Below, piece after piece: positions 33,777-41,561 of a stretch of DNA of 41,561 nt; the stretch's first letter is position 1, and each line of letters opens with the position of its first letter. Both the position numbers and the translations under genes were made by a program. This DNA comes from Limnohabitans sp. Rim8 (GTDB lineage: Bacteria > Pseudomonadota > Gammaproteobacteria > Burkholderiales > Burkholderiaceae_C). The notes under the pieces are model-generated. The model searched no databases and had not been told where the DNA came from. It saw only the letters and a list, made by a program, of their open reading frames with translations. Where the stretch lies: positions 1 through 41,561 of the forward strand of contig CAMDKK010000035.1 of NCBI GenBank assembly GCA_945901045.1, read 5' to 3'.

Positions 33777-35482
33777 AAATCCTGACCCGAGATATCCCCC
33801 CCCGCGCTGTCTGGGCCTTGGCGCAAGCCGGGGTGCATCCCCTGCTGGCCCAACTTTTTGCCGCACGGGGCGTGTTGAACAAAGACGATCTGGACGACGG
33901 CTTGGCGCAACTGCTGCTGCCCTCGGGCCTGTTGGGGGTCCAAGCTGCGGCCAGTTTGCTGGCCGATGCCATTGAATCCAGTCAGCATTTATGCATCGTC
34001 GCCGATTACGACTGCGATGGTGCCACCGCCTGTGCCGTGGCCGTGCGCGGCTTGCGCTTATTGGGTGCCACACAGGTCAGCTACATCGTGCCTGACCGCG
34101 TGGTTGATGGCTATGGCCTGACAGCGCCGATTTCCCAACGCGTCCATGCCAGCGGGGCCGACGTGTTGATCACCGTGGACAACGGCATTGCCAGTGTTGA
34201 AGGCGTTGCCATGGCACAAGCGCTGGGTCTGAAAGTGGTGGTGACCGACCACCACTTGCCTGGCGCTGAATTGCCAAGCGCTGAAGTGATCGTCAACCCC
34301 AACCAACCGGGCTGCAGCTTTGCCAGCAAGTCCATGGCCGGCGTGGGCGTGATGTTTTATGTGCTGCTGGCTTTGCGCGCCGAAATGCGCCTGCGCGGCG
34401 CTTTCACGGCCGAGCAGCAACCCAAACTGGATGCCTTGTTGCCGCTGGTGGCCTTGGGCACGGTGGCCGACGTGGTCAAGCTCGACGCCAACAACCGCCG
34501 CCTGGTGGCGCAAGGCTTGAAGCGAATTCGCGCCGGTGCCCTGCCTGCCGGGCTGAAAGCGCTGTTCACCGCAGCCGGACGCCAAGCGGCCACTGCGACC
34601 ACTTTCGATTTTGGCTTTGCACTGGGTCCGCGCATCAACGCGGCAGGCCGTTTGTCCGACATGACATTGGGCATTGAATGCCTGCTGACCGACGACGCCG
34701 GGCGCGCCGCCGAGTTGGCGCAAGCGCTGGACGGCATCAACCGCGAGCGCCGAGTGATCGAAGGCGATATGCGCGAACAAGCCATGGAAATTGCCGAGTC
34801 GCTGTTTGACGAAGGTGACGAGCCGCCGCCCGCCATTTGCGTGTTCGACCCGGACTTTCACGAAGGCGTGGTGGGCATCGTGGCCTCGCGCATCAAAGAC
34901 AAATTGCACCGCCCCACCTTTGTGTTTGCAGCCAGCAGCGCGGTGGGCAAAGAGGAAGAGCTCAAAGGCTCTGGCCGCTCGATTCCGGGCTTTCATCTGC
35001 GCGATGCGCTCGACCTGATTGCCAAACGCCACCCCGGCGTGCTGCTGCGCTTTGGTGGGCATGCCATGGCCGCGGGTTGCACCGTGGCCGAAGAACATCT
35101 GGACGTGTTTGAAGAAGCGCTGAACCAAGTGGCTACTGAATGGCTGGATGCCGCCACGCTGACGCGCTGCCTGGAAACCGATGGTCCCTTGGCCCCTGAA
35201 TACCTGCGCGTGGACCTGGTCGACACCTTGCACAAAGAGGTCTGGGGCCAAGGCTTTGCGCCCCCTGTCTTCAGCGAAGAGGTGGACGTGATCTCGCAAC
35301 GACTGGTGGGCGAAAAACACCTGGCCCTGAAACTCAAACACCAAGGAAAGCCGGTGGACGGCATTTGGTTTGGACGCACTGCGCAATTGCCTCGCCGCGT
35401 CAAACTCGCCTTCAGGCTGGACGCCGACGAGTGGCAAGGCCAACGCCGGGTGCGGTTTTTGGTGGAAGGTGCGGAAGAATAA
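33773..35482 (+). CDS. recJ: Single-stranded-DNA-specific exonuclease RecJ
   Basis: A 5'-3' single-strand exonuclease of recombination and mismatch repair. It is 569 residues with the start at 33773, overlapping the upstream gene; the long frame from 33308 is discarded because it lies inside that gene in another frame. The DHH phosphoesterase motifs are present: IVADYDCDGATA (motif I), TVDNGIAS, VVTDHHLPG (motif III, DHH) and NPNQPGC. The DHHA1 domain has GSGRSIPGFHL and RFGGHAMAAGCTV. It converges with coaD 17 bases away, with no clear terminator. Confidence 0.96.
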   Translation: MKILTRDIPPRAVWALAQAGVHPLLAQLFAARGVLNKDDLDDGLAQLLLPSGLLGVQAAASLLADAIESSQHLCIVADYDCDGATACAVAVRGLRLLGATQVSYIVPDRVVDGYGLTAPISQRVHASGADVLITVDNGIASVEGVAMAQALGLKVVVTDHHLPGAELPSAEVIVNPNQPGCSFASKSMAGVGVMFYVLLALRAEMRLRGAFTAEQQPKLDALLPLVALGTVADVVKLDANNRRLVAQGLKRIRAGALPAGLKALFTAAGRQAATATTFDFGFALGPRINAAGRLSDMTLGIECLLTDDAGRAAELAQALDGINRERRVIEGDMREQAMEIAESLFDEGDEPPPAICVFDPDFHEGVVGIVASRIKDKLHRPTFVFAASSAVGKEEELKGSGRSIPGFHLRDALDLIAKRHPGVLLRFGGHAMAAGCTVAEEHLDVFEEALNQVATEWLDAATLTRCLETDGPLAPEYLRVDLVDTLHKEVWGQGFAPPVFSEEVDVISQRLVGEKHLALKLKHQGKPVDGIWFGRTAQLPRRVKLAFRLDADEWQGQRRVRFLVEGAEE

Positions 35483-35499
35483 AGAACCGCTCAATCCCC

Positions 35500-35991
35500 T
35501 TAAACTGCCGCACGCTTATCCAGCAAAGCCTGGAGCACCGGCGCAGACACAAGGCCCGACACATCGCCGCCCAGTGTGGCGATTTCTCGCACCAAGGTGC
35601 TGCTGATGTGCTGGTACTGGGCGCTGGTGTTCAGAAAGACGGTGTCTACGTCGGGCGCCAAATAGCGGTTCATGCCGGCCATTTGGGTTTCGTAGTCGTA
35701 GTCGGTAACGGAGCGAATGCCCCGCACAATGGCGCTGGCGCCTTGGCTCACGACAAAGTCGCGCAGCAAACCGGTGAAAGGCTCAACCGTCACACCAGGC
35801 AGTGCACCCGCCACGTCGCGGGCCATGGCCAAACGCTCTTCGAGGTTGAACATGGTTTTTTTGTGATGGGCCACAGCCACCGCGATCACGACCTTGTCAA
35901 ACAACTGTGCGGCGCGACGCACCACATCTTCATGCCCCAAGGTCATGGGGTCAAAAGTCCCAGAATACACAGCAATCACAGAGCGGCTCAT
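35500..35991 (-). CDS. coaD: Phosphopantetheine adenylyltransferase
   Basis: Penultimate step of coenzyme A synthesis: 4'-phosphopantetheine plus ATP gives dephospho-CoA. At 163 residues it is the normal size. The start at 35991 (MSRSVIAVYSG) fits family alignments; the in-frame ATG at 36006 would add five residues. The nucleotidyltransferase motif is YSGTFDPMTLGHEDV (T/HxGH). The region VRGIRSVTDYDYETQMAGMN is the CoaD signature, and SSTLVREIA is the second ATP site. It is adjacent to rsmD, a pairing very common in bacteria, with 59 bases between them. Confidence 0.97.
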   Translation of the reverse strand: MSRSVIAVYSGTFDPMTLGHEDVVRRAAQLFDKVVIAVAVAHHKKTMFNLEERLAMARDVAGALPGVTVEPFTGLLRDFVVSQGASAIVRGIRSVTDYDYETQMAGMNRYLAPDVDTVFLNTSAQYQHISSTLVREIATLGGDVSGLVSAPVLQALLDKRAAV

Positions 35992-36050
35992 GGGCAAAGT
36001 CTCCAAAGTGGAATATTGGGGCCATTATCCAGCGAATTGCAGCTTGGGTT

Positions 36051-36680
36051 TCAGGCCCTTTTTTTCAGCAAATGGGCATGCACTGCGCCGGCCTTGAGAT
36101 GCCGCTCGACTGTCAAGTAACAGGCAAGCAGTTGTTCGTCGCGCCACAATACCGGCGCTTCGAGATAGACCCAACCGCCTGGGGCCACAGCTTGGGCCGC
36201 CGCCTGCAAAGCAGGGGCACACAACTCGCCCTCAAAAGGTGGGTCTAGAAAAACCAAGTCCAGGCTACCCACTGCAGCGCGCTGCAAACCTTGCACCGCA
36301 TCGCCCCGCTGCACTTGGACTGCTGTCGCTTTAAGGCGGATTTTGCTGTCGGTCAATTGCGCGACAAGTTCTGCGTCTTGCTCCATCATCAAAACTTGTT
36401 TGGCGCCCCGGGAGGCCGCCTCAAACCCGAGCACGCCCGTACCGGCAAACGCATCCACACACAGCCAACCGGTCAGATCCTGGCCCAACCAATTGAAAAG
36501 GGTTTCACGAACGCGGTCAGGGGTGGGTCGCAAACCGGGTTTGTCCAGCACCTTGAGTTTGCTGCGCTTCCAGACGCCGCCAATGATGCGAATTTCATGC
36601 GCTGCATAACCAAGCCCTGAAGGTTTGGCGCCTGATGAATGTGTTGCAGAAGGGCGGGGGGCGGTTTTGGCTTTGGCCAT
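36051..36680 (-). CDS. rsmD: 16S rRNA (guanine-966-N2)-methyltransferase
   Basis: Methylates G966 of 16S rRNA in the small ribosomal subunit using S-adenosylmethionine. With the start at 36680 it has 209 residues. Family text is EIRIIGGVWKRSKL near the start, PTPDRVRETLFNWLGQDL, the SAM-binding DAFAGTGVLGFEAASRGA and the catalytic LVFLDPPFEGE (DPPF, equivalent to NPPY). The start is uncertain: ATG codons at 36698 and 36716 are also in frame and none has a strong ribosome site. It is probably co-transcribed with coaD. Confidence 0.94.
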   Translation of the reverse strand: MAKAKTAPRPSATHSSGAKPSGLGYAAHEIRIIGGVWKRSKLKVLDKPGLRPTPDRVRETLFNWLGQDLTGWLCVDAFAGTGVLGFEAASRGAKQVLMMEQDAELVAQLTDSKIRLKATAVQVQRGDAVQGLQRAAVGSLDLVFLDPPFEGELCAPALQAAAQAVAPGGWVYLEAPVLWRDEQLLACYLTVERHLKAGAVHAHLLKKRA

Positions 36681-36750
36681 GGTTGAACGAGGTCTCATAC
36701 CGCTGAGTGTACGCATGGTCACAAACCCCAAACCAGACCATGCGCACAAC

Positions 36751-36775
36751 AAAAAAAGGCCAGCATTGGCTGGCC
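36751..36775 (-). terminator. Intrinsic terminator of the small Ala/Lys protein gene
   Basis: GGCCAGC (36758-36764) pairs with GCTGGCC (36769-36775) around a four-base loop. On the minus strand it is followed by seven T (36751-36757). It lies 51 bases downstream of the small gene ending at 36826. Confidence 0.85.
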
Positions 36776-36825
36776 CTTGAAAAGGAGGCACAAAACTCCC
36801 TTATTGCGCTGTTGTGAAAACGCGC

Positions 36826-37074
36826 TTACTTCTTATCGGCTACAGGCGCGGGAGCGGCGGCTACTTTGTCAGCCTTTTTATCGGCTTTTTGTGCTTTTTT
36901 CTCGGCTTTTTTCTCGTCTTTGGCCGCTTTCATGTCCGCCTTGGCTTCAACTTTGGCGGGCGAAGCAGCAGTCGCAGCAGTCGCAGCAGGTGCAGCAGGT
37001 GCAGTAGCGGGAGCCTGGGCAAAAACACCAACAGCAAAAAAACCAGCGATCAATGTGGCAAGCAATTTGTTCAT
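36826..37074 (-). CDS. Small exported Ala/Lys-rich protein
   Basis: An 82-residue precursor. A clear Sec signal (MNKLLATLIAGFFAVGVFAQ, cleaved after FAQA or near it) is followed by an Ala/Pro/Thr segment and then a Lys/Ala/Asp stretch (KADMKAAKDEKKAEKKAQKA), probably helical or disordered and very basic, ending AAAPAPVADKK. GGAG lies nine bases before the ATG, and a terminator follows, so this is a real single-gene unit. Similar short Ala/Lys-rich exported proteins are frequent in Comamonadaceae and have no established role. Cell-envelope or nucleic-acid contact is speculation. Confidence 0.82.
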   Translation of the reverse strand: MNKLLATLIAGFFAVGVFAQAPATAPAAPAATAATAASPAKVEAKADMKAAKDEKKAEKKAQKADKKADKVAAAPAPVADKK

Positions 37075-37577
37075 GATAAATACTCCATCGTTTCAGTTGT
37101 CAGCCCAACACTGTGTTGAACCTTTAAATACAACGCGGTGTGTGGAAGGGTTGATGACGCGTTGTCAGCCCAGTTGTAACGTGCTGTATCAGCGTAGAAA
37201 GTACTTTGAGTAGTCGAAAAAATGCATGATTTTTCAAAGCTGGATTTTCTTCAGCATCGCATTCCACCAAGATCAGCACGATCGACTCAGCCGGCAACTC
37301 CAAGATGCCTGACACGCCAGTGACTAAATGAAAGAGTGTGACCCGTTTTACGCCTAAACGGACAGAAGCTTCGGAGATGGAAACTTCTCTTAACTATTCC
37401 CTCAAGACTTCCCCGGGATGAGTGGGGATGTGCATGCTTGTCATATCAGCCTTTGGTAAGACCTTCAATCAAGCTCAGCTTTGAGCCCCAAACCATGAAC
37501 ACTTTAAGCTAATGGCCAGGGATCAACACTTAGCGGTTTTTTTCTATGTCAGAACAGAAACTTAAATCGATTCAAAT
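37075..37577. other. Intergenic region without a convincing gene
   Basis: 503 bases between the small Ala/Lys gene and the adhesin stop. A 63-codon frame (37124-37315, minus) has no family resemblance or ribosome site and is not called. A perfect 13-base palindrome, CAACACTGTGTTG, lies at 37106-37118, 32 bases upstream of the small gene. A smaller inverted repeat (CCGTTTTA/TAAACGG) is at 37343-37361. No terminator for the adhesin was recognised directly after its stop. Confidence 0.5.
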
Positions 37578-40500
37578 TTACTGACTTCTTTCTGAAATCA
37601 CCACGATCACTCTCTCTTGTCCAACGACCATGATAATTTGCATGGGGAAGGCACTATCGGGGACCGCCTCTGAATCAAATCTCAAACGCTGAGAATCAAA
37701 CTTAAGCCAGCTTGGTAAAGGCGTGCCATCGGCCTTCAATGCTTTGGGAGGCTCAGTAACTTGTTGTGCAGCTGTTTTGATTGATTCAGGCAATTCAAAG
37801 CTAAATCCGACACCAGAAACGGCAGTGCCTTTAGGTACTGAAATTGCAACGATATTTGAAACCGTACTATCCACAGTACCTTTGAAGTCAACAATCACAC
37901 CAGCGCTGTTGCCAGAACCTGATGCAACGCCTGTCTCATTTGAAGACGAACTTGCAGATGAGGAAGATGCGGATGTTGTTGAAGCGGCGGTGGATGCTGC
38001 GGGAGCAACAGGCGTTGAGGTAACCACAGACGCTACAGTGACCGTTGAAGCAACTGAAGCGGAAGGCGCTGAAGAGTCTCCAGTCGTAACTGCGCTAGAA
38101 ACGACGGGGGCATTTGCAACCACCAACAGAGGGGCTGATGCAATGACATTTGTCGAGTTCACGTTAGACACGACTGGAGCAGTAACAGATGATTGTGTGC
38201 TTGCCACAATTTGCATGGTATTTTTCTGAGCGTCGCCTTCAATTTGGTAGGTAGTAGCAGTGACCGTGACGCCATTGATCAGTTGATTACCAACGGCGGT
38301 CAACTGTACTGTACCTGCTCCAGCATTAAAGACAGACTGTTCTTTAACGAGCAGCGCGTCATCTTGAGTAATGGCTCCACCACCGCTATTGACTATCAAG
38401 CTACCGCCTACTGTGGTAGTACCAAGGTTAAGAGCACCCATGTTGGTGATGGCCAAGTTGCCAGTTATGGTTACGGCCCCCAGTGTCAATGCATCTACAT
38501 CTTTGAGTGACACATTCGAAGCTGTTGCTTTAAACACACCTGCAAAGTTGTTAGCTGCATTGTTCAGGGTGATGTCGCCAGTGCCTGCATTGAGGGTGCT
38601 GTTGCCTGTTACCTGTAGGGCTCCGTCTTGCGTGATGGCGCCGCCGCCTGTTGTTGTATTGAGGTTACCGCCCACTGTGCTTGTGCCTAAGTTCAACGCA
38701 CCAGTGTTATTCAGCGTCAGGTTGCCAGTTGTGGTCACCGTCCCCAAGGTCAGTGCATTGGCATCTGTCAAAGACATGTTGGTAGCGTTTGCGTTAACCG
38801 TGCCTGTGAAGTTGTTGGCGGCGTTGTTCAGGGTGATGTTGTCCGTACCAGCATTCAGCGTGCTGTTGCCAGTCACCAGCAAGGCGCCAGTTTGCGTGAT
38901 GGCGCCGCCACCGCTGGTTGCGCTCATGGTGCCGCCCACTGTGCTGGTACCCAAGTTCAACTGGCCAGTGTTATTCAGCGTCAGGTTGCCAGTTGTGGTC
39001 ACCGTCCCCAAGGTCAGTGCATTGGCATCTGTCAAAGACATGTTGGTAGCGTTTGCGTTAACCGTGCCTGTGAAGTTGTTGGCGGCGTGGTTGAGGGTGA
39101 TGTTGTCCGTGCCTGCATTCAGGGTGCTGTTGCCTGTTACCTGTAGGGCTCCGTCTTGCGTAATGGCACCACCACCACTGGTTGCGTTCATGGTGCCGCC
39201 CACTGTGCTTGTACCTAAGTTCAACGCACCAGTGTTGTTAAGCGTCAGGTTGCCAGTCGTTGTCACTGTGCCCAAGGTCAGCGCATTTGCATCTGTCAAA
39301 GATATGTTTGCAGCGTTTGCGTTAACTGTGCCTGCAAAGTTGTTGGTCGCGCTGTCTAGCGTGATATTGGCCGGGGTGCCGTTGTCGCTAGCAGCAAGTG
39401 TGCTCGTGCCTGTCACATTGACCGTTGCGTTGGGCGCATCCGTAATCGCGCCGCCGGTACTGGTTGCGCTCAAGGCGCCAGTAGCAGTGATGTTGCCCAG
39501 GGTGAGGCCGCCCGTTCCGTCCACCAAGGTCACGTTGTTTCCGCTGGCGTTGACCGTGCCAGCAAAGTTGTTGGTCGCGCTGTCTAGCGTGATGTTGGCA
39601 GGTGCGCCGTTGTCGGTAGCAGCCAGCGTGCTCGTGCCAGTCACATTGACCGTTGCGTTGGGCGCATCCGTAATCGCGCCGCCGGTACTGGTAGCGCTCA
39701 AGGCGCCAGTAGCAGTGATGTTGCCCAGGGTGAGGCCTCCGCTGCCGTCCACCAAGGTCACGTTGTTTCCGCTGGCGTTAACGGTGCTGCCGAAGTTGTT
39801 GGTGGCGCTGTCCAGCGTGATGTTGGCAAGTGCGCCGTTGTCGCTCGCAGCAAGTGTGCTCGTGCCCGTCACATTGACTGTTGCGTTAGGCGCATCCGTA
39901 ATCGCGCCGCCGGTACTGGTAGCGCTCAAGGCGCCAGTAGCAGTGATGTTGCCCAGGTTGAGGCCGCCCGTGCCGTCCACCAAGGTCACGTTGTTTCCGC
40001 TGGCGTTCACCGTGCCCACAAAGTCGTTGGCCGCATTGCTCAGCGTGATGTCGCCCGTGCCTGCAGCCAGCGCGCTGGTGCCTGTCACGTTCAAAGCACC
40101 TGCTTGAGTGATATTGCCGCCGTTGCTGTTGGCGCTCAGGTTGCCTCCTACCGTGGACGTGCCCATGTCCAGCGCGCCTGTGTTGTTCAACGTCAGGTTG
40201 CCGCTCGTGGTCACTGTGCCCAGTGTCAAAGCATTGGCGTCTGTCAGCGACACGTTCGCGCCACTGGCGTTGACCGCGCCATTGAAGTCATTACCTGCAG
40301 AGGTCAGCGAAATATCGCCACCAGCCGTCAAGTCCGTAGGGCCAGTGCTGACGGTCAGCGTGCCCGCTGTTTGCGTGATGTTGCCGGTCGTGGCCTCCAG
40401 ACGCAGGCTGGCTACTTGAATAGCACCGCTCAGGTTGAGGTTCTGGGCAGACTGGGCGTCAAGCTTGCCCGTCGCGCTCACATCGCCCAAGGTCACACTG

Positions 40501-41561
40501 CTAGCCGTTTTGAGGGTAATGTTGCTCCACGATCCGTTGTTGATACCTGTAAAGCTGGTCACGCCACCCCAGTTGTTGGTACCCAGTAGGCTGGCGTTCT
40601 GGTTCTGCGTGGTGTCGGCCTGCCAGAGCAGGTTGCCATCCACGCTCAGGCGTCCCGCCGTCTGGCTCACACCAGCTTGGGTGCTGACGGCTAAGTTACC
40701 AGCCACGGCCAGGGAACCGCCTGACTGCTGGTAGCCCTTTAGCGCTCCGTTGCCATTGACGCTCAGGGCACCATTGCTCATCTGCAAACCGCCACCACCT
40801 TGCAAGGACGTTACGGTGACCGGATCGGTCACCGCGCTGCCGCTTGCACGGCTGGCATCGAACGTCACAGTGGAGCCAGCAGGCAGCACTACAGCCGCCA
40901 CATTGTTCAAGTCAGGAATCGCGCCGGTCTGGTTTAGTGCGGTCGTGGGTGCCCAGTTGGCCGGGTCAAACCAGTTGCCCGAAACACCACCCACCCAGGT
41001 CACCGCGTTCAAACGCGCGATGTTGGCCGTGGTGCTAGCACCAGTAGCCACGCTGTAATTGGCTGCATCGGCCCCTGAAAGACTTACGCCGCCCACAGTA
41101 ACCGCCTTACCTTGGCCCACATTTTTATCGGCGAATAGGGCGCTGCGAGTGATGGTAAAAACATCACCATTCACTCGCGTGTCGCTGGTGGTCACCGTCG
41201 CGCTGGCACTGCCGTCATAGACCCGATCAACCCCAGAAAAGTTCACCAGCAGGGGGCGGGCCGTGATCTGCCCATCGTTGCCGCTGAAGCTGCCGCCACC
41301 TGTCAGGTGGTAGTTGCCCGCATCGGCGCCGGCCAGGCCCAGGCCCGAGAGGGTGTAGGCGATGCTGCTGCCGACATTGCGGCTGCCAAAGGCGCCCAGG
41401 CCGTTGACCGTCACCACATCGTTCGTCTCCAGCGTCGACAGCCCCAGCGTGACACCCGACATGCCAGTGGTGCCGTCATACACCTTGGAGACGCCGGTGG
41501 CCGACGCAGTGAGCCCTTTGGTGACCACCTGGTGCGAGCCCACCACCGTCACGGTGTTGCT
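37578..41561 (-). CDS. Giant repeat adhesin (YDG/filamentous-haemagglutinin-like), C-terminal part
   Basis: An open frame from the window edge to a stop at 37578-37580, 1,327 codons; the N-terminus is missing. In order: two YDG repeats (KVYDGTTGMSGVTL; RVYDGSASATVT) with NVGQGKAVTVGG-type text; a WVGGVSGNWFDPANWAP segment as in autotransporter-type passengers; a beta-helix-like region of Gly/Asn/Thr strands (GNLTLNNTGALNLGTSTVGG) built of exact-length repeats; a Ser/Thr/Ala low-complexity linker; and a C-terminal piece with PLPSWLKFDSQRLRF, like an Ig/cadherin (He_PIG) domain. Such proteins are secreted by two-partner or autotransporter routes and act in adhesion or biofilm. No barrel domain or TpsB partner is in view. 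Confidence 0.85.
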   Translation of the reverse strand, partial: SNTVTVVGSHQVVTKGLTASATGVSKVYDGTTGMSGVTLGLSTLETNDVVTVNGLGAFGSRNVGSSIAYTLSGLGLAGADAGNYHLTGGGSFSGNDGQITARPLLVNFSGVDRVYDGSASATVTTSDTRVNGDVFTITRSALFADKNVGQGKAVTVGGVSLSGADAANYSVATGASTTANIARLNAVTWVGGVSGNWFDPANWAPTTALNQTGAIPDLNNVAAVVLPAGSTVTFDASRASGSAVTDPVTVTSLQGGGGLQMSNGALSVNGNGALKGYQQSGGSLAVAGNLAVSTQAGVSQTAGRLSVDGNLLWQADTTQNQNASLLGTNNWGGVTSFTGINNGSWSNITLKTASSVTLGDVSATGKLDAQSAQNLNLSGAIQVASLRLEATTGNITQTAGTLTVSTGPTDLTAGGDISLTSAGNDFNGAVNASGANVSLTDANALTLGTVTTSGNLTLNNTGALDMGTSTVGGNLSANSNGGNITQAGALNVTGTSALAAGTGDITLSNAANDFVGTVNASGNNVTLVDGTGGLNLGNITATGALSATSTGGAITDAPNATVNVTGTSTLAASDNGALANITLDSATNNFGSTVNASGNNVTLVDGSGGLTLGNITATGALSATSTGGAITDAPNATVNVTGTSTLAATDNGAPANITLDSATNNFAGTVNASGNNVTLVDGTGGLTLGNITATGALSATSTGGAITDAPNATVNVTGTSTLAASDNGTPANITLDSATNNFAGTVNANAANISLTDANALTLGTVTTTGNLTLNNTGALNLGTSTVGGTMNATSGGGAITQDGALQVTGNSTLNAGTDNITLNHAANNFTGTVNANATNMSLTDANALTLGTVTTTGNLTLNNTGQLNLGTSTVGGTMSATSGGGAITQTGALLVTGNSTLNAGTDNITLNNAANNFTGTVNANATNMSLTDANALTLGTVTTTGNLTLNNTGALNLGTSTVGGNLNTTTGGGAITQDGALQVTGNSTLNAGTGDITLNNAANNFAGVFKATASNVSLKDVDALTLGAVTITGNLAITNMGALNLGTTTVGGSLIVNSGGGAITQDDALLVKEQSVFNAGAGTVQLTAVGNQLINGVTVTATTYQIEGDAQKNTMQIVASTQSSVTAPVVSNVNSTNVIASAPLLVVANAPVVSSAVTTGDSSAPSASVASTVTVASVVTSTPVAPAASTAASTTSASSSSASSSSNETGVASGSGNSAGVIVDFKGTVDSTVSNIVAISVPKGTAVSGVGFSFELPESIKTAAQQVTEPPKALKADGTPLPSWLKFDSQRLRFDSEAVPDSAFPMQIIMVVGQERVIVVISERSQ
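38281..39336. repeat. Four tandem 264-bp repeats in the adhesin gene
   Basis: Using the conserved AAGTTG block as anchor (38545, 38809, 39073, 39337), the spacing is exactly 264 bases (88 codons). A diverged copy fits the same spacing back to 38281. Units carry SLTDANALTLGTVTTTGNLT and SGGGAITQ. The three copies from 38545 are nearly identical and the outermost (38281) is worn. A further, more diverged 264-bp unit lies at 40021-40284. Confidence 0.85.
39337..40020. repeat. Three tandem 228-bp repeats in the adhesin gene
   Basis: Anchors at 39337, 39565, 39793 and 40021 are spaced by exactly 228 bases (76 codons). Units encode LTLGNITATGALSATSTGGA, ITDAPNATVNVTGTSTLAA and NITLDSATNNFAGTVNASGN. 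They are 12 codons shorter than the 88-codon units but share the TLxxxxNNFxGTVNA core with them. Copies are close to identical, implying recent duplication or gene conversion. Confidence 0.87.

Noticed and set aside
37124-37315. A 63-codon frame on the minus strand upstream of the small Ala/Lys gene
   Set aside because: No ribosome site, no recognisable family and no signal or domain; the region contains instead the likely promoter of the small gene.
38371-40107. A 578-codon open frame on the plus strand across the adhesin repeats
   Set aside because: It is the mirror of the repeat array: the antisense of a GC-rich in-phase repeat stays open by construction. It has Val/Pro/Leu-rich monotony, no family resemblance and no ribosome site.
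38281-40284. Regular repeats that might suggest a CRISPR array
   Set aside because: Units are 228-264 bp, coding and contiguous, without short identical repeats separated by unique spacers.

Overview
The window looks like a chromosomal segment of a Gram-negative betaproteobacterium, most likely Burkholderiales/Comamonadaceae (Limnohabitans-, Rhodoferax- or Polaromonas-like). This rests on the ribF-ileS-lspA order, Bug-type/TctAB tricarboxylate transport, a Burkholderiales-type porin ending in Phe, lolC-lolD and the rpfE-like/recJ pair. Family names come from reading the translated sequence; no database search was run.

Layout. 1-1.1 kb: the 5' end of an IS1182-like transposase, a truncated exported ATP-dependent DNA ligase and an HNH endonuclease. 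1.3-5.8 kb: housekeeping ribF, ileS, lspA. 5.9-9.3 kb: quinone oxidoreductase, an EamA exporter, an SDR lacking the usual YxxxK, and a decayed second EamA gene. 9.3-14 kb (minus strand): tctB-tctA-(hairpin)-Bug binding protein-gamma-glutamyltransferase. 14.2-15 kb: a spermidine-synthase-like protein.

15.0-29.9 kb is the highlight: a compact beta-1,3-glucan (laminarin-type) utilisation locus. It holds a LacI-family regulator; an ABC importer (binding protein, two permeases, ATPase) with a cytoplasmic GH1 beta-glucosidase inside its operon; a porin-GH17 operon; a divergent GH81-GH16 operon; and a multidomain lipoprotein with two carbohydrate-binding-like domains of the kind common in Bacteroidetes laminarin loci. 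Six copies of a 14-bp palindrome, TGAAAGCGCTTTCA or close variants, sit at the promoters and bind the units into one inferred regulon. Three promoters have good -35/-10 boxes with the palindrome over the expected start site. Proposed flow: the surface lipoprotein and GH16/GH81/GH17 bind and cut the glucan outside or in the periplasm, the porin admits oligosaccharides, the ABC system imports them, and GH1 releases glucose. There is no TonB-dependent SusC/SusD pair.

29.9-36.7 kb: housekeeping genes (tatD, lolD, lolC, an RpfE-like protein, recJ, coaD, rsmD). 36.8-37.1 kb: a small exported Ala/Lys-rich protein. 37.6 kb to the end (minus strand): the C-terminal 1,327 codons of a giant repeat adhesin with YDG repeats and a regular lattice of 264- and 228-bp repeats; its N-terminus lies beyond the window.
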